In this document: positions 8,431 through 16,913 of the stretch, piece after piece | Position numbering within the stretch: the stretch's first letter is position 1 | How the letters are laid out: each line of letters starts with the position of its first letter | Assembly: GCF_038396785.1 (NCBI RefSeq) | Contig: NZ_CP151087.1 | Coordinates: 744,001 to 808,000 of the forward strand | DNA length: 64,000 nt | Direction of reading: 5' to 3' | Origin: Sphingobacterium thalpophilum | GTDB taxonomy: Bacteria > Bacteroidota > Bacteroidia > Sphingobacteriales > Sphingobacteriaceae | The notes under the pieces: generated by a model | Told to the model about the DNA's origin: nothing | Database searches by the model: none | The model's input: the letters and a program-made list of their open reading frames with translations, nothing else | Position numbers and translations under genes: made by a program

Positions 8431-11400
8431 ATGATTTCAGAAGTATTTATTAAGAGGCCAGTTACCGCAATCGTTATTTCGATATTGATTTCAATTATCG
8501 GGATCATTGCAGTATCCACGTTGCCAATTAGCCAGTATCCTTCTATTGCACCTCCAACAGTAACGGTTACGGCCAATTACACCGGAGCTGATGCACAGAC
8601 GGTTGAACAAACCGTGACAACTCTTATCGAGAGTCAGATCAATGGTACACCTGGCATGATTTATATGTCGTCCAATAGTACGTCAAATGGTCAAGCAACA
8701 ATTACGGTGACATTTGAAGTAGGTACGGATATCGATATTGCGACCTTAGACGTACAAAACCGTGTGGGAATCGCCGAACCAGCCCTTCCCGAAGCTGTGA
8801 GACGTCTGGGAATTACGACCCGTAAAGCCAATAACGATATCCTGATGTTGGTTGCCTTAACTTCACCAAAAGGAACGAGAGATGAAAATTTCTTGGCCAA
8901 TTACAACAACTTATACGTTAAAGACGCGCTCTTACGTGTGAAAGGTGTCGGTGATGTAACCGCTTTTGGGCAACCATTTTCAATGCGTGTATGGCTAGAT
9001 GCAAATAAATTGGCTAATCTAAGCATGACTCCGGCCGATGTATCAACAGCGATTGCGGAACAAAACTCTCGCATACCTGGTGGTAGTGTGGGTGGACGTC
9101 CACAAGAGTCTTCGACAGTATTTGAATACCCAATCATTACCGATAGCGACCTTTCAAATCCAGAAGACTTTGAAAACATCGTTGTAAAAACCAACAAAGA
9201 TGGATCTATCGTACTTTTAAAGGATGTCGCACGTGTTGAACTGGGTCAATTTAATTATGGTACATCATCTACCGTAAATGGTATGACCTCATCTGCGATG
9301 ATGATTAACCAGACCCCGGGAGGAAATGCCGTAGAATCTGCAGAAGGTATTGTGACAGCATTGGAAAAATTAAAGAAATCTTTTCCAACTGACGTAGATT
9401 ATACCATCAGTTACGAGACAGTTTCGGTAGTAAATGCCTCAATTTCTTCGGTTATCCATACCCTAGTTGAAGCATTGATCCTGGTAACAGTGGTGGTATT
9501 TTTCTTCCTTCAAAGCTGGAGGGCAACATTAATCCCCGTATTGGCAATTCCGGTATCCATCATCGGTACATTCATCTTCTTCCTGATGTTTGGCTTTTCG
9601 GTCAACAACCTGACCATGCTCGCCTTTGTATTGGCCATTGGTATTGTGGTGGATGATGCCATCGTTGTGGTGGAAGCTGTCCAGCACTATATCGACCATT
9701 ATAAGCTGGATGCAAAAGAAGCGACACGTCGTGCCATGGGCGACATTACCGCGCCGGTTATTGCAATTGCGTTAATTTTGGCAGCCGTATTCGTTCCCGT
9801 AGGTTTCATCCCTGGAATGGTCGGTAAATTGTACCAACAATTTGCCATCACGATCGCTGTGTCCGTTATGTTATCTGCATTTATTGCACTTTCGTTAACA
9901 CCCGCATTATGTTCAATTTTATTAAAGCCTACAGCCGTACATGAAGGTGCAAAAGGATTGAACAAGTTTTTCTATAAGTTTAATATCTGGTTCGAAAAAG
10001 TTACCATCAGATATTCGAATGGTGTAAAACAAGCAATCAAAAAAGCACCACTGGTGTTGATTATTCTGTTGTGTATTTTTATCGGAACCGGCTGGATGTT
10101 TACAACCAAACCGACAGGGTTTATTCCTTCCGAAGATGGCGGTGCATTTTTCGCCGGTATTACATTGCCGGAAGGTTCTTCTTCTGCGCGTACCAATGAA
10201 GTTCTTAAAGAGATTGAAGCCGATCTACACAAGACTTTCCCTGAAATCAAGTATGTTACCGCAATTTCTGGTATCAATATCCTAAACCGCGCGTTTAAAT
10301 CCAATGGAGCAACAGTGTTCGTTTCTCTTAAACCTTGGGAAACCCGTACACGTACTGCAAACGATATCGCTGGAATGATTATGGGTAAATACATGGGTTA
10401 TACCAAAGCACGGGTATTGGCGGTAACACCGCCGGCAATTCCAGGTTTAGGTACATCTGGAGGTTTCTCTTTGCAAGTACAGGATTTACAGACTGTAAAT
10501 ATCAAAGATTTCGAAGCAACAGTCGGCAAATTCTTGATGGCAGCCAACCAACGTCCGGAAATTGGAATGGCCTACACGATGTTTAATACCAATTCTCCAA
10601 ACTACAAATTGGAGGTCAATCGTGAACAGGCAAAACGTATGGGCGTGCCTATCTCAAGTATTTATTCGACAATATCATCCTATTTGGGAAGTAGCTATGT
10701 CAATGACTTTACAAAGTATGGTCGTAGTTACCGTGTCGTGATACAAGCTGATATTCCGTACCGTATGAATATTGAAGACATCAACAAATTGTATGTCAAC
10801 AATGTTTCAGGAAACCCTGTACCGATGGGTACACTGGTCAAGTACGAATTAATGACAATGCCTTCAATCATCAACCACTACAATATCTTTAGAAGTATCG
10901 AGATTAATGGTAGTTCGGCTCCCGGTTTCTCATCTGGAGATGCATTGAAAGCTTTGCAAGAAGTGGCTGCACAAACATTACCAGAAGGTTTTGACTACCA
11001 GTTCTCCGGTCTATCTCTTCAAGAGATGCAATCCGGGTCAAAGACCATCCAAATTTTTGCCTTATGTATCCTGTTTGTGTTCTTACTATTGGCTGCCTTA
11101 TACGAAAGTTGGTCTGTACCTTTCTCCATTTTGTTATCTGTACCACTAGGTGTATTTGGGGCTATATTAACCCTAACATTAATCCCTACATTGGATAATA
11201 ACATCTATGCACAGATTGGTCTGGTCACCATCATTGGACTTGCTGCTAAGAATGCGATTCTAATCGTTGAGTTTGCTAAGGAACGGGTTGATATTGGGAT
11301 GAACCTTTATGAAGCGACATTAGATGCTGTAAAATTGCGTTTACGACCAATTATCATGACGTCCTTTGCCTTCATCTTGGGGATTATTCCATTGATGCTA

Positions 11401-11601
11401 TCCCATGGAGCTGGAGCAATTTCTCGCCAAACAATCGGTTGGACGGTATTTGGTGGTATGACTGCAGCCACACTCCTAGCGATCTTTATCGTTCCAGTGC
11501 TATTCGTTGTGATTACACGTATGGCATACGGTAAGAAAAAATTGGCTGAATTAGAAGCTAATTTCGATGAAGAGAAAGCGAAAAATTTAAGTTCACACTA
11601 A
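8431..11601 (+). CDS. RND multidrug efflux permease (AcrB/MexB type, HAE1)
   Basis: The 1056-residue inner-membrane pump has the expected length and two halves, each with a TM bundle and a large periplasmic loop. FIKRPVTAIVISILI is the usual N-terminal start. In TM4 the proton-relay pair is visible in AIGIVVDDAIVVVEAV (Asp 407-408), and TM10 has GLAAKNAILIVEFAKE with the conserved Lys. These are the residues for proton-driven drug export in AcrB. Metal-exporting (CusA) features are absent, so hydrophobic drugs, bile-like compounds or dyes are likely substrates. It is the last gene of the operon, ending before a strong terminator. Confidence 0.95.
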   Translation: MISEVFIKRPVTAIVISILISIIGIIAVSTLPISQYPSIAPPTVTVTANYTGADAQTVEQTVTTLIESQINGTPGMIYMSSNSTSNGQATITVTFEVGTDIDIATLDVQNRVGIAEPALPEAVRRLGITTRKANNDILMLVALTSPKGTRDENFLANYNNLYVKDALLRVKGVGDVTAFGQPFSMRVWLDANKLANLSMTPADVSTAIAEQNSRIPGGSVGGRPQESSTVFEYPIITDSDLSNPEDFENIVVKTNKDGSIVLLKDVARVELGQFNYGTSSTVNGMTSSAMMINQTPGGNAVESAEGIVTALEKLKKSFPTDVDYTISYETVSVVNASISSVIHTLVEALILVTVVVFFFLQSWRATLIPVLAIPVSIIGTFIFFLMFGFSVNNLTMLAFVLAIGIVVDDAIVVVEAVQHYIDHYKLDAKEATRRAMGDITAPVIAIALILAAVFVPVGFIPGMVGKLYQQFAITIAVSVMLSAFIALSLTPALCSILLKPTAVHEGAKGLNKFFYKFNIWFEKVTIRYSNGVKQAIKKAPLVLIILLCIFIGTGWMFTTKPTGFIPSEDGGAFFAGITLPEGSSSARTNEVLKEIEADLHKTFPEIKYVTAISGINILNRAFKSNGATVFVSLKPWETRTRTANDIAGMIMGKYMGYTKARVLAVTPPAIPGLGTSGGFSLQVQDLQTVNIKDFEATVGKFLMAANQRPEIGMAYTMFNTNSPNYKLEVNREQAKRMGVPISSIYSTISSYLGSSYVNDFTKYGRSYRVVIQADIPYRMNIEDINKLYVNNVSGNPVPMGTLVKYELMTMPSIINHYNIFRSIEINGSSAPGFSSGDALKALQEVAAQTLPEGFDYQFSGLSLQEMQSGSKTIQIFALCILFVFLLLAALYESWSVPFSILLSVPLGVFGAILTLTLIPTLDNNIYAQIGLVTIIGLAAKNAILIVEFAKERVDIGMNLYEATLDAVKLRLRPIIMTSFAFILGIIPLMLSHGAGAISRQTIGWTVFGGMTAATLLAIFIVPVLFVVITRMAYGKKKLAELEANFDEEKAKNLSSH

Positions 11602-11643
11602 TTATACGCTGCCTCTGTGAAGAATCCACACGGAGCTAACAGC

Positions 11644-11683
11644 AAGAAGCCTTTCCTTGTAACAAGGGGAAGGCTTCTTTTTT
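11644..11683 (+). terminator. Terminator of RND efflux operon
   Basis: The stem AAGAAGCCTTTCCTTGT pairs with ACAAGGGGAAGGCTTCTT, with one mismatched pair, and is followed by a T-run. Confidence 0.88.
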
Positions 11684-11732
11684 GCTCGTCCAATTATATT
11701 TTTTTATTTTTACAGCTCACTATTAAAAGTAT

Positions 11733-12344
11733 ATGTCACCTGAATCACAACGAAAATTTGAATTACTAAACCTTCTTGCCGAATCCTATGACGCGCTATT
11801 ATTTGATGTCGATGGTACCCTGGCTGATAATATGGATGCACACAAGCAATCATATAAGGCTGCAGCTCAACAATACGGGGTCGAGTTGGACGTCAATTTG
11901 ATTGATGAAACTGCCGGATGGCCCACTGTGGCTGTTGCAGAGGAAATCAGCAAACGCTATGGCGTAGATTTCGATTATCAAGAATTTTCAACACTAAAGT
12001 CTACCATTTTTCGAGACGAGTATGTTTTCAAGACTAAGCCTGTAGATTACGTTGTTGAACATCTAAAATATCAGAAAGGTAAAAAACACATCGCTGCCGT
12101 TTCAGGAGGAACCAGAACAACCTTATCCATGACCTTAACCACCATTGGTGTATGGGATGATTTGGAAACACTGGTTTGTGCTGGAGATACAGCTGAGGGA
12201 AAACCTTCACCCCAACCCTTTCTTTTGGCAGCGGCTCAATTGAATATTGCTCCGGAAAGATGCCTGGTCTACGAAGATGGGATTCCAGGAGTTGAAGGTG
12301 CGAAAGCCGCAGGAATGGGTTGGGTTCGCGTTGATGAAATTTAA
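11733..12344 (+). CDS. HAD-superfamily phosphatase (beta-phosphoglucomutase-like)
   Basis: The 203-residue protein carries the HAD motifs in order: LLFDVDGTLADN (nucleophile Asp and acid Asp), AAVSGGTRTT (motif II Ser region), GKPSPQPFLLAA (motif III Lys) and YEDGIPGVEGAKAAGM (motif IV acidic pair). The helical cap between motifs I and II marks subfamily I, like beta-phosphoglucomutase, 2-deoxyglucose-6-phosphatase and YqaB. It probably dephosphorylates a small sugar phosphate in the cytoplasm; the substrate is unknown. TATTTTTA about 20 bases before the ATG is a weak -7 match. It converges on the barrel gene, with a shared terminator between. Confidence 0.88.
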   Translation: MSPESQRKFELLNLLAESYDALLFDVDGTLADNMDAHKQSYKAAAQQYGVELDVNLIDETAGWPTVAVAEEISKRYGVDFDYQEFSTLKSTIFRDEYVFKTKPVDYVVEHLKYQKGKKHIAAVSGGTRTTLSMTLTTIGVWDDLETLVCAGDTAEGKPSPQPFLLAAAQLNIAPERCLVYEDGIPGVEGAKAAGMGWVRVDEI

Positions 12345-12366
12345 TAAATCCCGATTTGCAGACTAT

Positions 12367-12408
12367 AAAAAAAGCCGCAGTAAACTTCAAGCTTACTGCG
12401 GCTTTTTT
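12367..12408. terminator. Bidirectional terminator between convergent genes
   Basis: The stem AAAAGCCGCAGTAA and its complement encloses a 10-base loop and is bordered by A and T runs. It can serve both the HAD gene (forward) and the sigma/barrel operon (reverse). Confidence 0.9.
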
Positions 12409-12423
12409 ATAGCATTATGCTAT

Positions 12424-13785
12424 TTAAAAACTAGTAATTATTTTCACTCCCCCGTTGCTATAGTTCAAATCGGATGATTTCAAATTTCCGATTGGAGCTT
12501 TATAATAAGGCTCTACAGAAATGGATAATTTTCCAACTTTCTGTTTCCGACCAACTGAAAAATTAATAAAGCCGTTCACACCTTTATCATCAACATTTTT
12601 GTCTTGGGATTTTTGTCTGTACTCCGTATTATTTGTTTCATAGATCGTTGCCCGTTCCTGATCCAATACACCAACATAGGATACACCGACTGAGGTATAG
12701 AAATTCTTGTTGATCGCATATCTAACATCCAATGGGATATCAACTGTTAGGATTTTACCTGAAACCCGTTCATTACTCTTTGCATCTTTTGCATCTGCTG
12801 CCCGCATCGCAAAGGAATTATTCAAATTCGATTGAGAAATATAATTTGGCGCATCTGCATTAAGAGAATTTGATCCCATTGCAGGAGTAATGGGTGAATT
12901 ACCCGAAACAGCTCCATAATGTTGAATGGAAGCTCCTGAACGAAGACTTACCTTACTCGAAATATTATAAGCTAGTGCGACCCCGCCCCCCAGCGTTATA
13001 CTTTCTGACGTAGAGGCAGGTGATACAAAAGCGCCCATTTCCCATTTCTTATCTTGGTTAACGTTCGTGTGTACAACACTATTCCTTGCCCCCCCTTGTT
13101 GCGCAGCATACAATTGTGATAGTTTTGCAGCATCGCGTTGTGTTTGATTAACAGGCGACATAAACCCTGAATTGGCCGAAGCAATAACGGCACTATTCGT
13201 TACAGTGGTATTTGTTGACGCGCTTACTCGTTCCACTTCACTTTCCGTTAAACCAACCTGCGCTGAAAGTGAATTATTTTTCAACTGCATGGACTGCAGC
13301 CTTCTTAAATCGGCTGATACAGCCACATCGTGGCCCCGCATTAATTGCCCAGTACTCAATACCAAGTGGTGATTGTCTAAATTTTCAGTTGAATGGTCCG
13401 TTGGCACAGAATAGGTATAGGGCTTCTTCGCCGATAATACCTCTGCACTCACAATCCTATCGCCCGTAACATCCGATAACGAACGCTGTATCGATTCCTT
13501 TAAATCCTTATGATCACCTAAAACATCTTCGCGTTCCGGCAGATGTGTTAAAACGACAGCAGGTATATCAGTCTCCACATTCGTCTTTAGCCCCCAATAT
13601 CCTACACCAAAACACAATAACACAGCCGCAGCAGCACTCCAATACTTCCAATTAGAGGAACGATGTGCTGAAACGCCATAATTTGAGGCAAATTTCTCCC
13701 AGGAACCTTCTTTATAAGGTAGTTCATGGTCTTTTAATTGTCCAATGATCTCTTCTATCAATTCCTTTTTCTTATTGTCTTTCAT
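12424..13785 (-). CDS. Membrane-anchored beta-barrel protein, partner of ECF sigma factor
   Basis: A 453-residue protein with no cleavable signal. Residues 1-47 are charged and begin like anti-sigma tails (KDNKKKELIEEIIGQL). One hydrophobic segment follows (residues about 48-65, WSAAAAVLLCFGVGYWG), then a Ser/Thr/Gln-rich periplasmic region. The C-terminal 200 residues show alternating strands typical of PorT/OmpW-type outer-membrane barrels, ending in Phe (VKIITSF). So it seems to have a cytoplasmic head, an inner-membrane anchor and a barrel-like C-terminus. It lies 14 bases after an ECF sigma factor gene, so an anti-sigma or signal-sensing role is inferred. It is not a FecR-type anti-sigma factor. 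The barrel assignment rests on pattern only. Confidence 0.7.
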   Translation of the reverse strand: MKDNKKKELIEEIIGQLKDHELPYKEGSWEKFASNYGVSAHRSSNWKYWSAAAAVLLCFGVGYWGLKTNVETDIPAVVLTHLPEREDVLGDHKDLKESIQRSLSDVTGDRIVSAEVLSAKKPYTYSVPTDHSTENLDNHHLVLSTGQLMRGHDVAVSADLRRLQSMQLKNNSLSAQVGLTESEVERVSASTNTTVTNSAVIASANSGFMSPVNQTQRDAAKLSQLYAAQQGGARNSVVHTNVNQDKKWEMGAFVSPASTSESITLGGGVALAYNISSKVSLRSGASIQHYGAVSGNSPITPAMGSNSLNADAPNYISQSNLNNSFAMRAADAKDAKSNERVSGKILTVDIPLDVRYAINKNFYTSVGVSYVGVLDQERATIYETNNTEYRQKSQDKNVDDKGVNGFINFSVGRKQKVGKLSISVEPYYKAPIGNLKSSDLNYSNGGVKIITSF

Positions 13786-13799
13786 CGTAACAACAATAT

Positions 13800-14405
13800 T
13801 TATCTTATTTCTTGAACTACGCCTGTATAATCCAAGTATAATTTTCTAAGTTTTTGTTTCGCTCTAGTCAGATAAGTCCTTGACGTACTATCTGGTATGT
13901 TAAGCATCTGGGCAATTTCATCATGTGAATACCCCTCAATTTCATAGAGATTAAAAATAGTTTTTTGAATTTCAGGGAGCTGATCGAGCAGCCGCATAAT
14001 CTCATTGACCTCCAGTCGACTGTCCAATTGTACTGCCGGTGTATGCATATCCCCTTCTCCCAAATCTTCAACCGAATAAAACTGCTTTTTACTTCGTAAA
14101 AAATCAATCGAAATATTGGCAGCAATCCGTCCTATCCATGCTCTAAACGATTTTTCGAGATTTTCATCTTCAATATCCCTATTAAATGATTCCAATTTTC
14201 GAAATACCCGAACAAAGCTTTCATTCACGAGCTCTTCCGCGTCCACATCCTGTTTTACATAACGAATAATAATAGCCATGAGATAACCATAATACTTCTT
14301 ATAAACGAAAGCCTTGCCGTCTTCACGATCGCGCAAGCAACGCTCTAAGGCATCATGTAAAGATGATAGCTTCTTGTTATAAAAATATGACCGAATTATA
14401 CCCAC
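13800..14405 (-). CDS. ECF-type RNA polymerase sigma-70 factor
   Basis: A 201-residue sigma factor with region 2 (ALERCLRDREDGKAFVYKKY through DAEELVNESFVRVFRKL and FRAWIGRIAANISIDFLRSK) and region 4 (LDQLPEIQKTIFNLYEIEGY then DEIAQMLNIPDSTSRTYLTR, a helix-turn-helix). Regions 1.1 and 3 are absent, so it is extracytoplasmic-function type. A consensus promoter (14430-14460) lies 25 bases upstream. It is co-transcribed with the membrane-anchored barrel gene, which may control it. The regulon is unknown. Confidence 0.93.
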   Translation of the reverse strand: MGIIRSYFYNKKLSSLHDALERCLRDREDGKAFVYKKYYGYLMAIIIRYVKQDVDAEELVNESFVRVFRKLESFNRDIEDENLEKSFRAWIGRIAANISIDFLRSKKQFYSVEDLGEGDMHTPAVQLDSRLEVNEIMRLLDQLPEIQKTIFNLYEIEGYSHDEIAQMLNIPDSTSRTYLTRAKQKLRKLYLDYTGVVQEIR

Positions 14406-14429
14406 TTAAACCATTTAATTATTAAGTTT

Positions 14430-14460
14430 CAAACTTAGACAAATCGCCTTTCATATGCAA
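14430..14460 (-). promoter_or_regulatory. Promoter of sigma/barrel operon
   Basis: On the reverse strand TAAGTTTG (14430-14437) matches the -7 consensus. A TTG (14458-14460) lies 20 bases upstream, the expected -33 spacing. It is 25 bases ahead of the sigma factor ATG. Confidence 0.65.
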
Positions 14461-14688
14461 TCAATAACACATGCTATGTAAACAATCTATCGAATTCTCC
14501 CCTTCATTATGAACGTTTTTTTCGAGGAGATAACGAAATTAAAATTATAAAACTCAAAATCAAATAGTCGAATGTCCCCTTGTAATAATATCACTATTTA
14601 ACTATTTTTATCCCATATAACGGAATGCCATTTCCTTTCGCTACAGCGTTTTCAAAAAAAATCCATAAAAAGAATTGAAAAAAATGGC

Positions 14689-14696
14689 TATTTTTG
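14689..14696 (+). promoter_or_regulatory. -7 promoter element (TATTTTTG) of lysS
   Basis: A perfect TAnnTTTG match located 35 bases before the lysS start codon. No good -33 element is visible at the standard distance. Confidence 0.55.
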
Positions 14697-14731
14697 CGTG
14701 ATTTTCACATTTTAAATATTATTCATACCGA

Positions 14732-16450
14732 ATGAGTACTGTATTATCCGAACAGGAACAACTTAGAAGACAAGCGATGCAATCGTTGTTGGATATGGGA
14801 ATTGATCCATTTCCAGCAAACGAATTTGTCGTCAATGCACATGCTGCTGATATTTTAGAAAATTACGATAGAGATAAATTGAATTATAAGAACATTACCA
14901 TTGCTGGACGTATCATGAGTCGTCGCGTGATGGGTAGTGCTTCATTCTTTGAAATTCAAGACTCTACCGGACGTATTCAAGCTTATATTAAGCGTGACGA
15001 TGTATGTCCTGATGAGAATAAAGACCTATACAATGTCGTTTTCAAAAAGCTATTGGATATCGGAGATATCGTTGGTATCAAAGGCTATGTCTTCACAACA
15101 CAAACCGAGGCTATTGCAGTACACGTAGAAGAACTTACCGTTTTATCCAAATCGCTACGTCCCCTACCTGTCGTTAAATCTGCAGAAGGTAAAACTTTTG
15201 ATGCCTTTACAGACCCAGAGCAACGCTATAGAATGCGTTACGTGGATTTGATCGTAAATCCAAGTAACAAAGACATATTTATCAAACGTACGAAGCTTTT
15301 CAATGCGATGCGTCAGTTCTTTAACGACGCGGGGTATATGGAAGTAGAAACACCTGTCCTACAATCCATTCCAGGCGGTGCTGCAGCACGTCCGTTTATT
15401 ACACACCATAATGCTTTAGATATTCCATTATATCTTCGTATCGCCAACGAGCTTTATTTAAAACGACTAATCGTTGGTGGATTTGATGGTGTATACGAAT
15501 TTTCTAAAAACTTCCGTAATGAAGGAATGGACCGTACCCACAATCCAGAGTTCACCGCAATGGAAATTTATGTAGCCTATAAAGACTACAACTGGATGAT
15601 GGACTTTACAGAACGTCTGTTAGAACATTGTGCCTTGGCTGTAAACGGTACGACTGAAGCTACCTTCGGCGAACATAAAATTGACTTCAAAGCACCGTAT
15701 AAACGGATATCGATGACAGATTCCATTAAGGAATTCACTGGATTTGATATTACTGGAAAATCTGAAGACGAAATCCGTATTGCCGCCAAAGGAATGGGCA
15801 TCGACGTAAACGAAACCATGGGTAAAGGCAAACTGATCGATGAAATTTTCGGTGCAAAATGTGAAGGAAACTACATCCAACCAACATTCATTACAGATTA
15901 TCCAAAAGAAATGTCTCCTTTAACGAAGAAGCACAGAGATAATCCTGATTTAACCGAGCGTTTTGAGCTGATGGTTTGTGGAAAAGAGATTGCCAATGCT
16001 TATTCAGAGCTTAATGATCCAATTGATCAACGCGAACGATTTGAAGATCAATTACGCCTTTCTGAAAAAGGTGATGATGAAGCCATGTTTATTGATCAGG
16101 ATTTCCTTCGTTCATTGGAATATGGAATGCCGCCGACCTCTGGACTTGGAATCGGTATGGACCGTTTAATCATGTTCTTGACCGATAATGCGTCAATCCA
16201 AGAAGTTCTTTTCTTCCCACAAATGAGACCTGAAAAAGTCGCCAAAGTAGCAGAAGTGAAAGATTATGAGGAACAAGGTATTCCTGCAGCCTGGGTTCCT
16301 GCCTTACAAAAAATGGGCTTTACAACCATTGAAGCTTTAAAAGAAGCGAATCCGAACAAGGTTTTTAATGATCTTGGTGGTATGCGTAAAAAACTGAAAC
16401 TAGATATCAATATGCCAACGAAAGACGAAGTATTTGCTTGGTTCAATTAA
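14732..16450 (+). CDS. lysS: Lysyl-tRNA synthetase, class II (LysS)
   Basis: The enzyme charges tRNA-Lys. The N-terminal OB-fold anticodon-binding domain (about residues 55-150, including ITIAGRIMSRRVMGSASFFE) precedes the class II core: motif 1 around FFNDAGYMEVETPVLQSIPG, motif 2 FSKNFRNEGMDRTHNPEF, motif 3 GLGIGMDRLIMFLTDNASIQ. At 572 residues it is about 70 longer than E. coli LysRS. The extra part is C-terminal (after MRPEK), a helical domain with GIPAAWVPALQKMGF that resembles a helix-hairpin-helix; Bacteroidota LysRS commonly carry such an extension. A tRNA-Lys gene lies far downstream at 59.9 kb. Confidence 0.97.
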   Translation: MSTVLSEQEQLRRQAMQSLLDMGIDPFPANEFVVNAHAADILENYDRDKLNYKNITIAGRIMSRRVMGSASFFEIQDSTGRIQAYIKRDDVCPDENKDLYNVVFKKLLDIGDIVGIKGYVFTTQTEAIAVHVEELTVLSKSLRPLPVVKSAEGKTFDAFTDPEQRYRMRYVDLIVNPSNKDIFIKRTKLFNAMRQFFNDAGYMEVETPVLQSIPGGAAARPFITHHNALDIPLYLRIANELYLKRLIVGGFDGVYEFSKNFRNEGMDRTHNPEFTAMEIYVAYKDYNWMMDFTERLLEHCALAVNGTTEATFGEHKIDFKAPYKRISMTDSIKEFTGFDITGKSEDEIRIAAKGMGIDVNETMGKGKLIDEIFGAKCEGNYIQPTFITDYPKEMSPLTKKHRDNPDLTERFELMVCGKEIANAYSELNDPIDQRERFEDQLRLSEKGDDEAMFIDQDFLRSLEYGMPPTSGLGIGMDRLIMFLTDNASIQEVLFFPQMRPEKVAKVAEVKDYEEQGIPAAWVPALQKMGFTTIEALKEANPNKVFNDLGGMRKKLKLDINMPTKDEVFAWFN

Positions 16451-16470
16451 ATCGGTATCTATACTCGCTA

Positions 16471-16508
16471 AAAAAGCTGCCTCAATAAAATTTGAGGCAG
16501 CTTTTTTT
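16471..16508 (+). terminator. Terminator after lysS
   Basis: A 15-bp stem (AAAAAGCTGCCTCAA and complement) with a 6-base loop is followed by a T-run. Confidence 0.9.
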
Positions 16509-16913
16509 GTTTAGAGTGATCTTGTAAAAATGTTTACAATGGTCCAATACGACCCACAAACCCCGAGATTCCTTTCTGTAGTATCTCCGATCCTATTAGA
16601 TTTGTATAATCCGCTCATCGGCCTCTATATTAACAGGGAGATTACAGGGGGTTAACAGGGGGTTAACAGGGGTATAACAGGGGTAAACCCTTGTTAACCC
16701 CCTGTTATACCCCTACAATAAGTATGGTAAATCCCCGTCAATTCAGAAGCTGTTAAGAGGATAGCACGATGCTATCCAACGTAATGCTGCTAAAAAGACG
16801 CGCTATGCATTTAAGCACAGGATGTAGAACACAATTGTCACCAATATATGACTCCCGTCAATTGGAGTCATTTATTATATTTACATATCGTTAACTAAGT
16901 CAGTTTTTAGCAT
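16509..16913. other. Non-coding region with repeats and hairpins ahead of patatin gene
   Basis: No gene is seen in these 405 bases. Besides the 11-bp repeat array there are two smaller hairpins: GGATAGC / GCTATCC at 16759-16777 and ATGACTCC / GGAGTCAT at 16848-16871. The ten-base string CCCGTCAATT occurs twice (about 16734 and 16854). A weak -7 element TATATTTA is at 16876-16883, about 30 bases before the patatin start. The density of symmetric structure is higher than in any other intergenic region here. Confidence 0.6.
16633..16714. repeat. Five 11-bp phased repeats running into a 16-bp perfect hairpin
   Basis: The core ACAGGG recurs at 16633, 16644, 16655, 16666 and 16677, exactly every 11 bases, within a unit like TTAACAGGGGG. 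The last unit forms the left arm (16668-16683, AGGGGTATAACAGGGG) of a perfect 16-bp inverted repeat whose right arm is 16699-16714; the 15-base loop includes TTGTTAA. There is no T-run after it, so it is not a standard terminator. The 11-base spacing puts all copies on nearly the same face of the helix, like protein-binding arrays or iterons. Function is unknown. Confidence 0.75.

Larger units (their letters stand above)
14406..14731. other. Divergent intergenic region (sigma factor / lysS)
   Basis: These 326 bases hold the reverse promoter of the sigma operon at the left and the forward -7 element TATTTTTG (14689-14696) of lysS at the right. The middle is AT-rich and shows no gene, long repeat or hairpin that could be supported. 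Confidence 0.6.

Noticed and set aside
16633..16683. The 11-bp repeats as a CRISPR array
   Set aside because: Units are too short, contiguous, and there are no unique spacers or cas genes.
16668..16714. The 16-bp hairpin as a rho-independent terminator
   Set aside because: No T-run follows on either strand, and lysS already has a proper terminator at 16471-16508.
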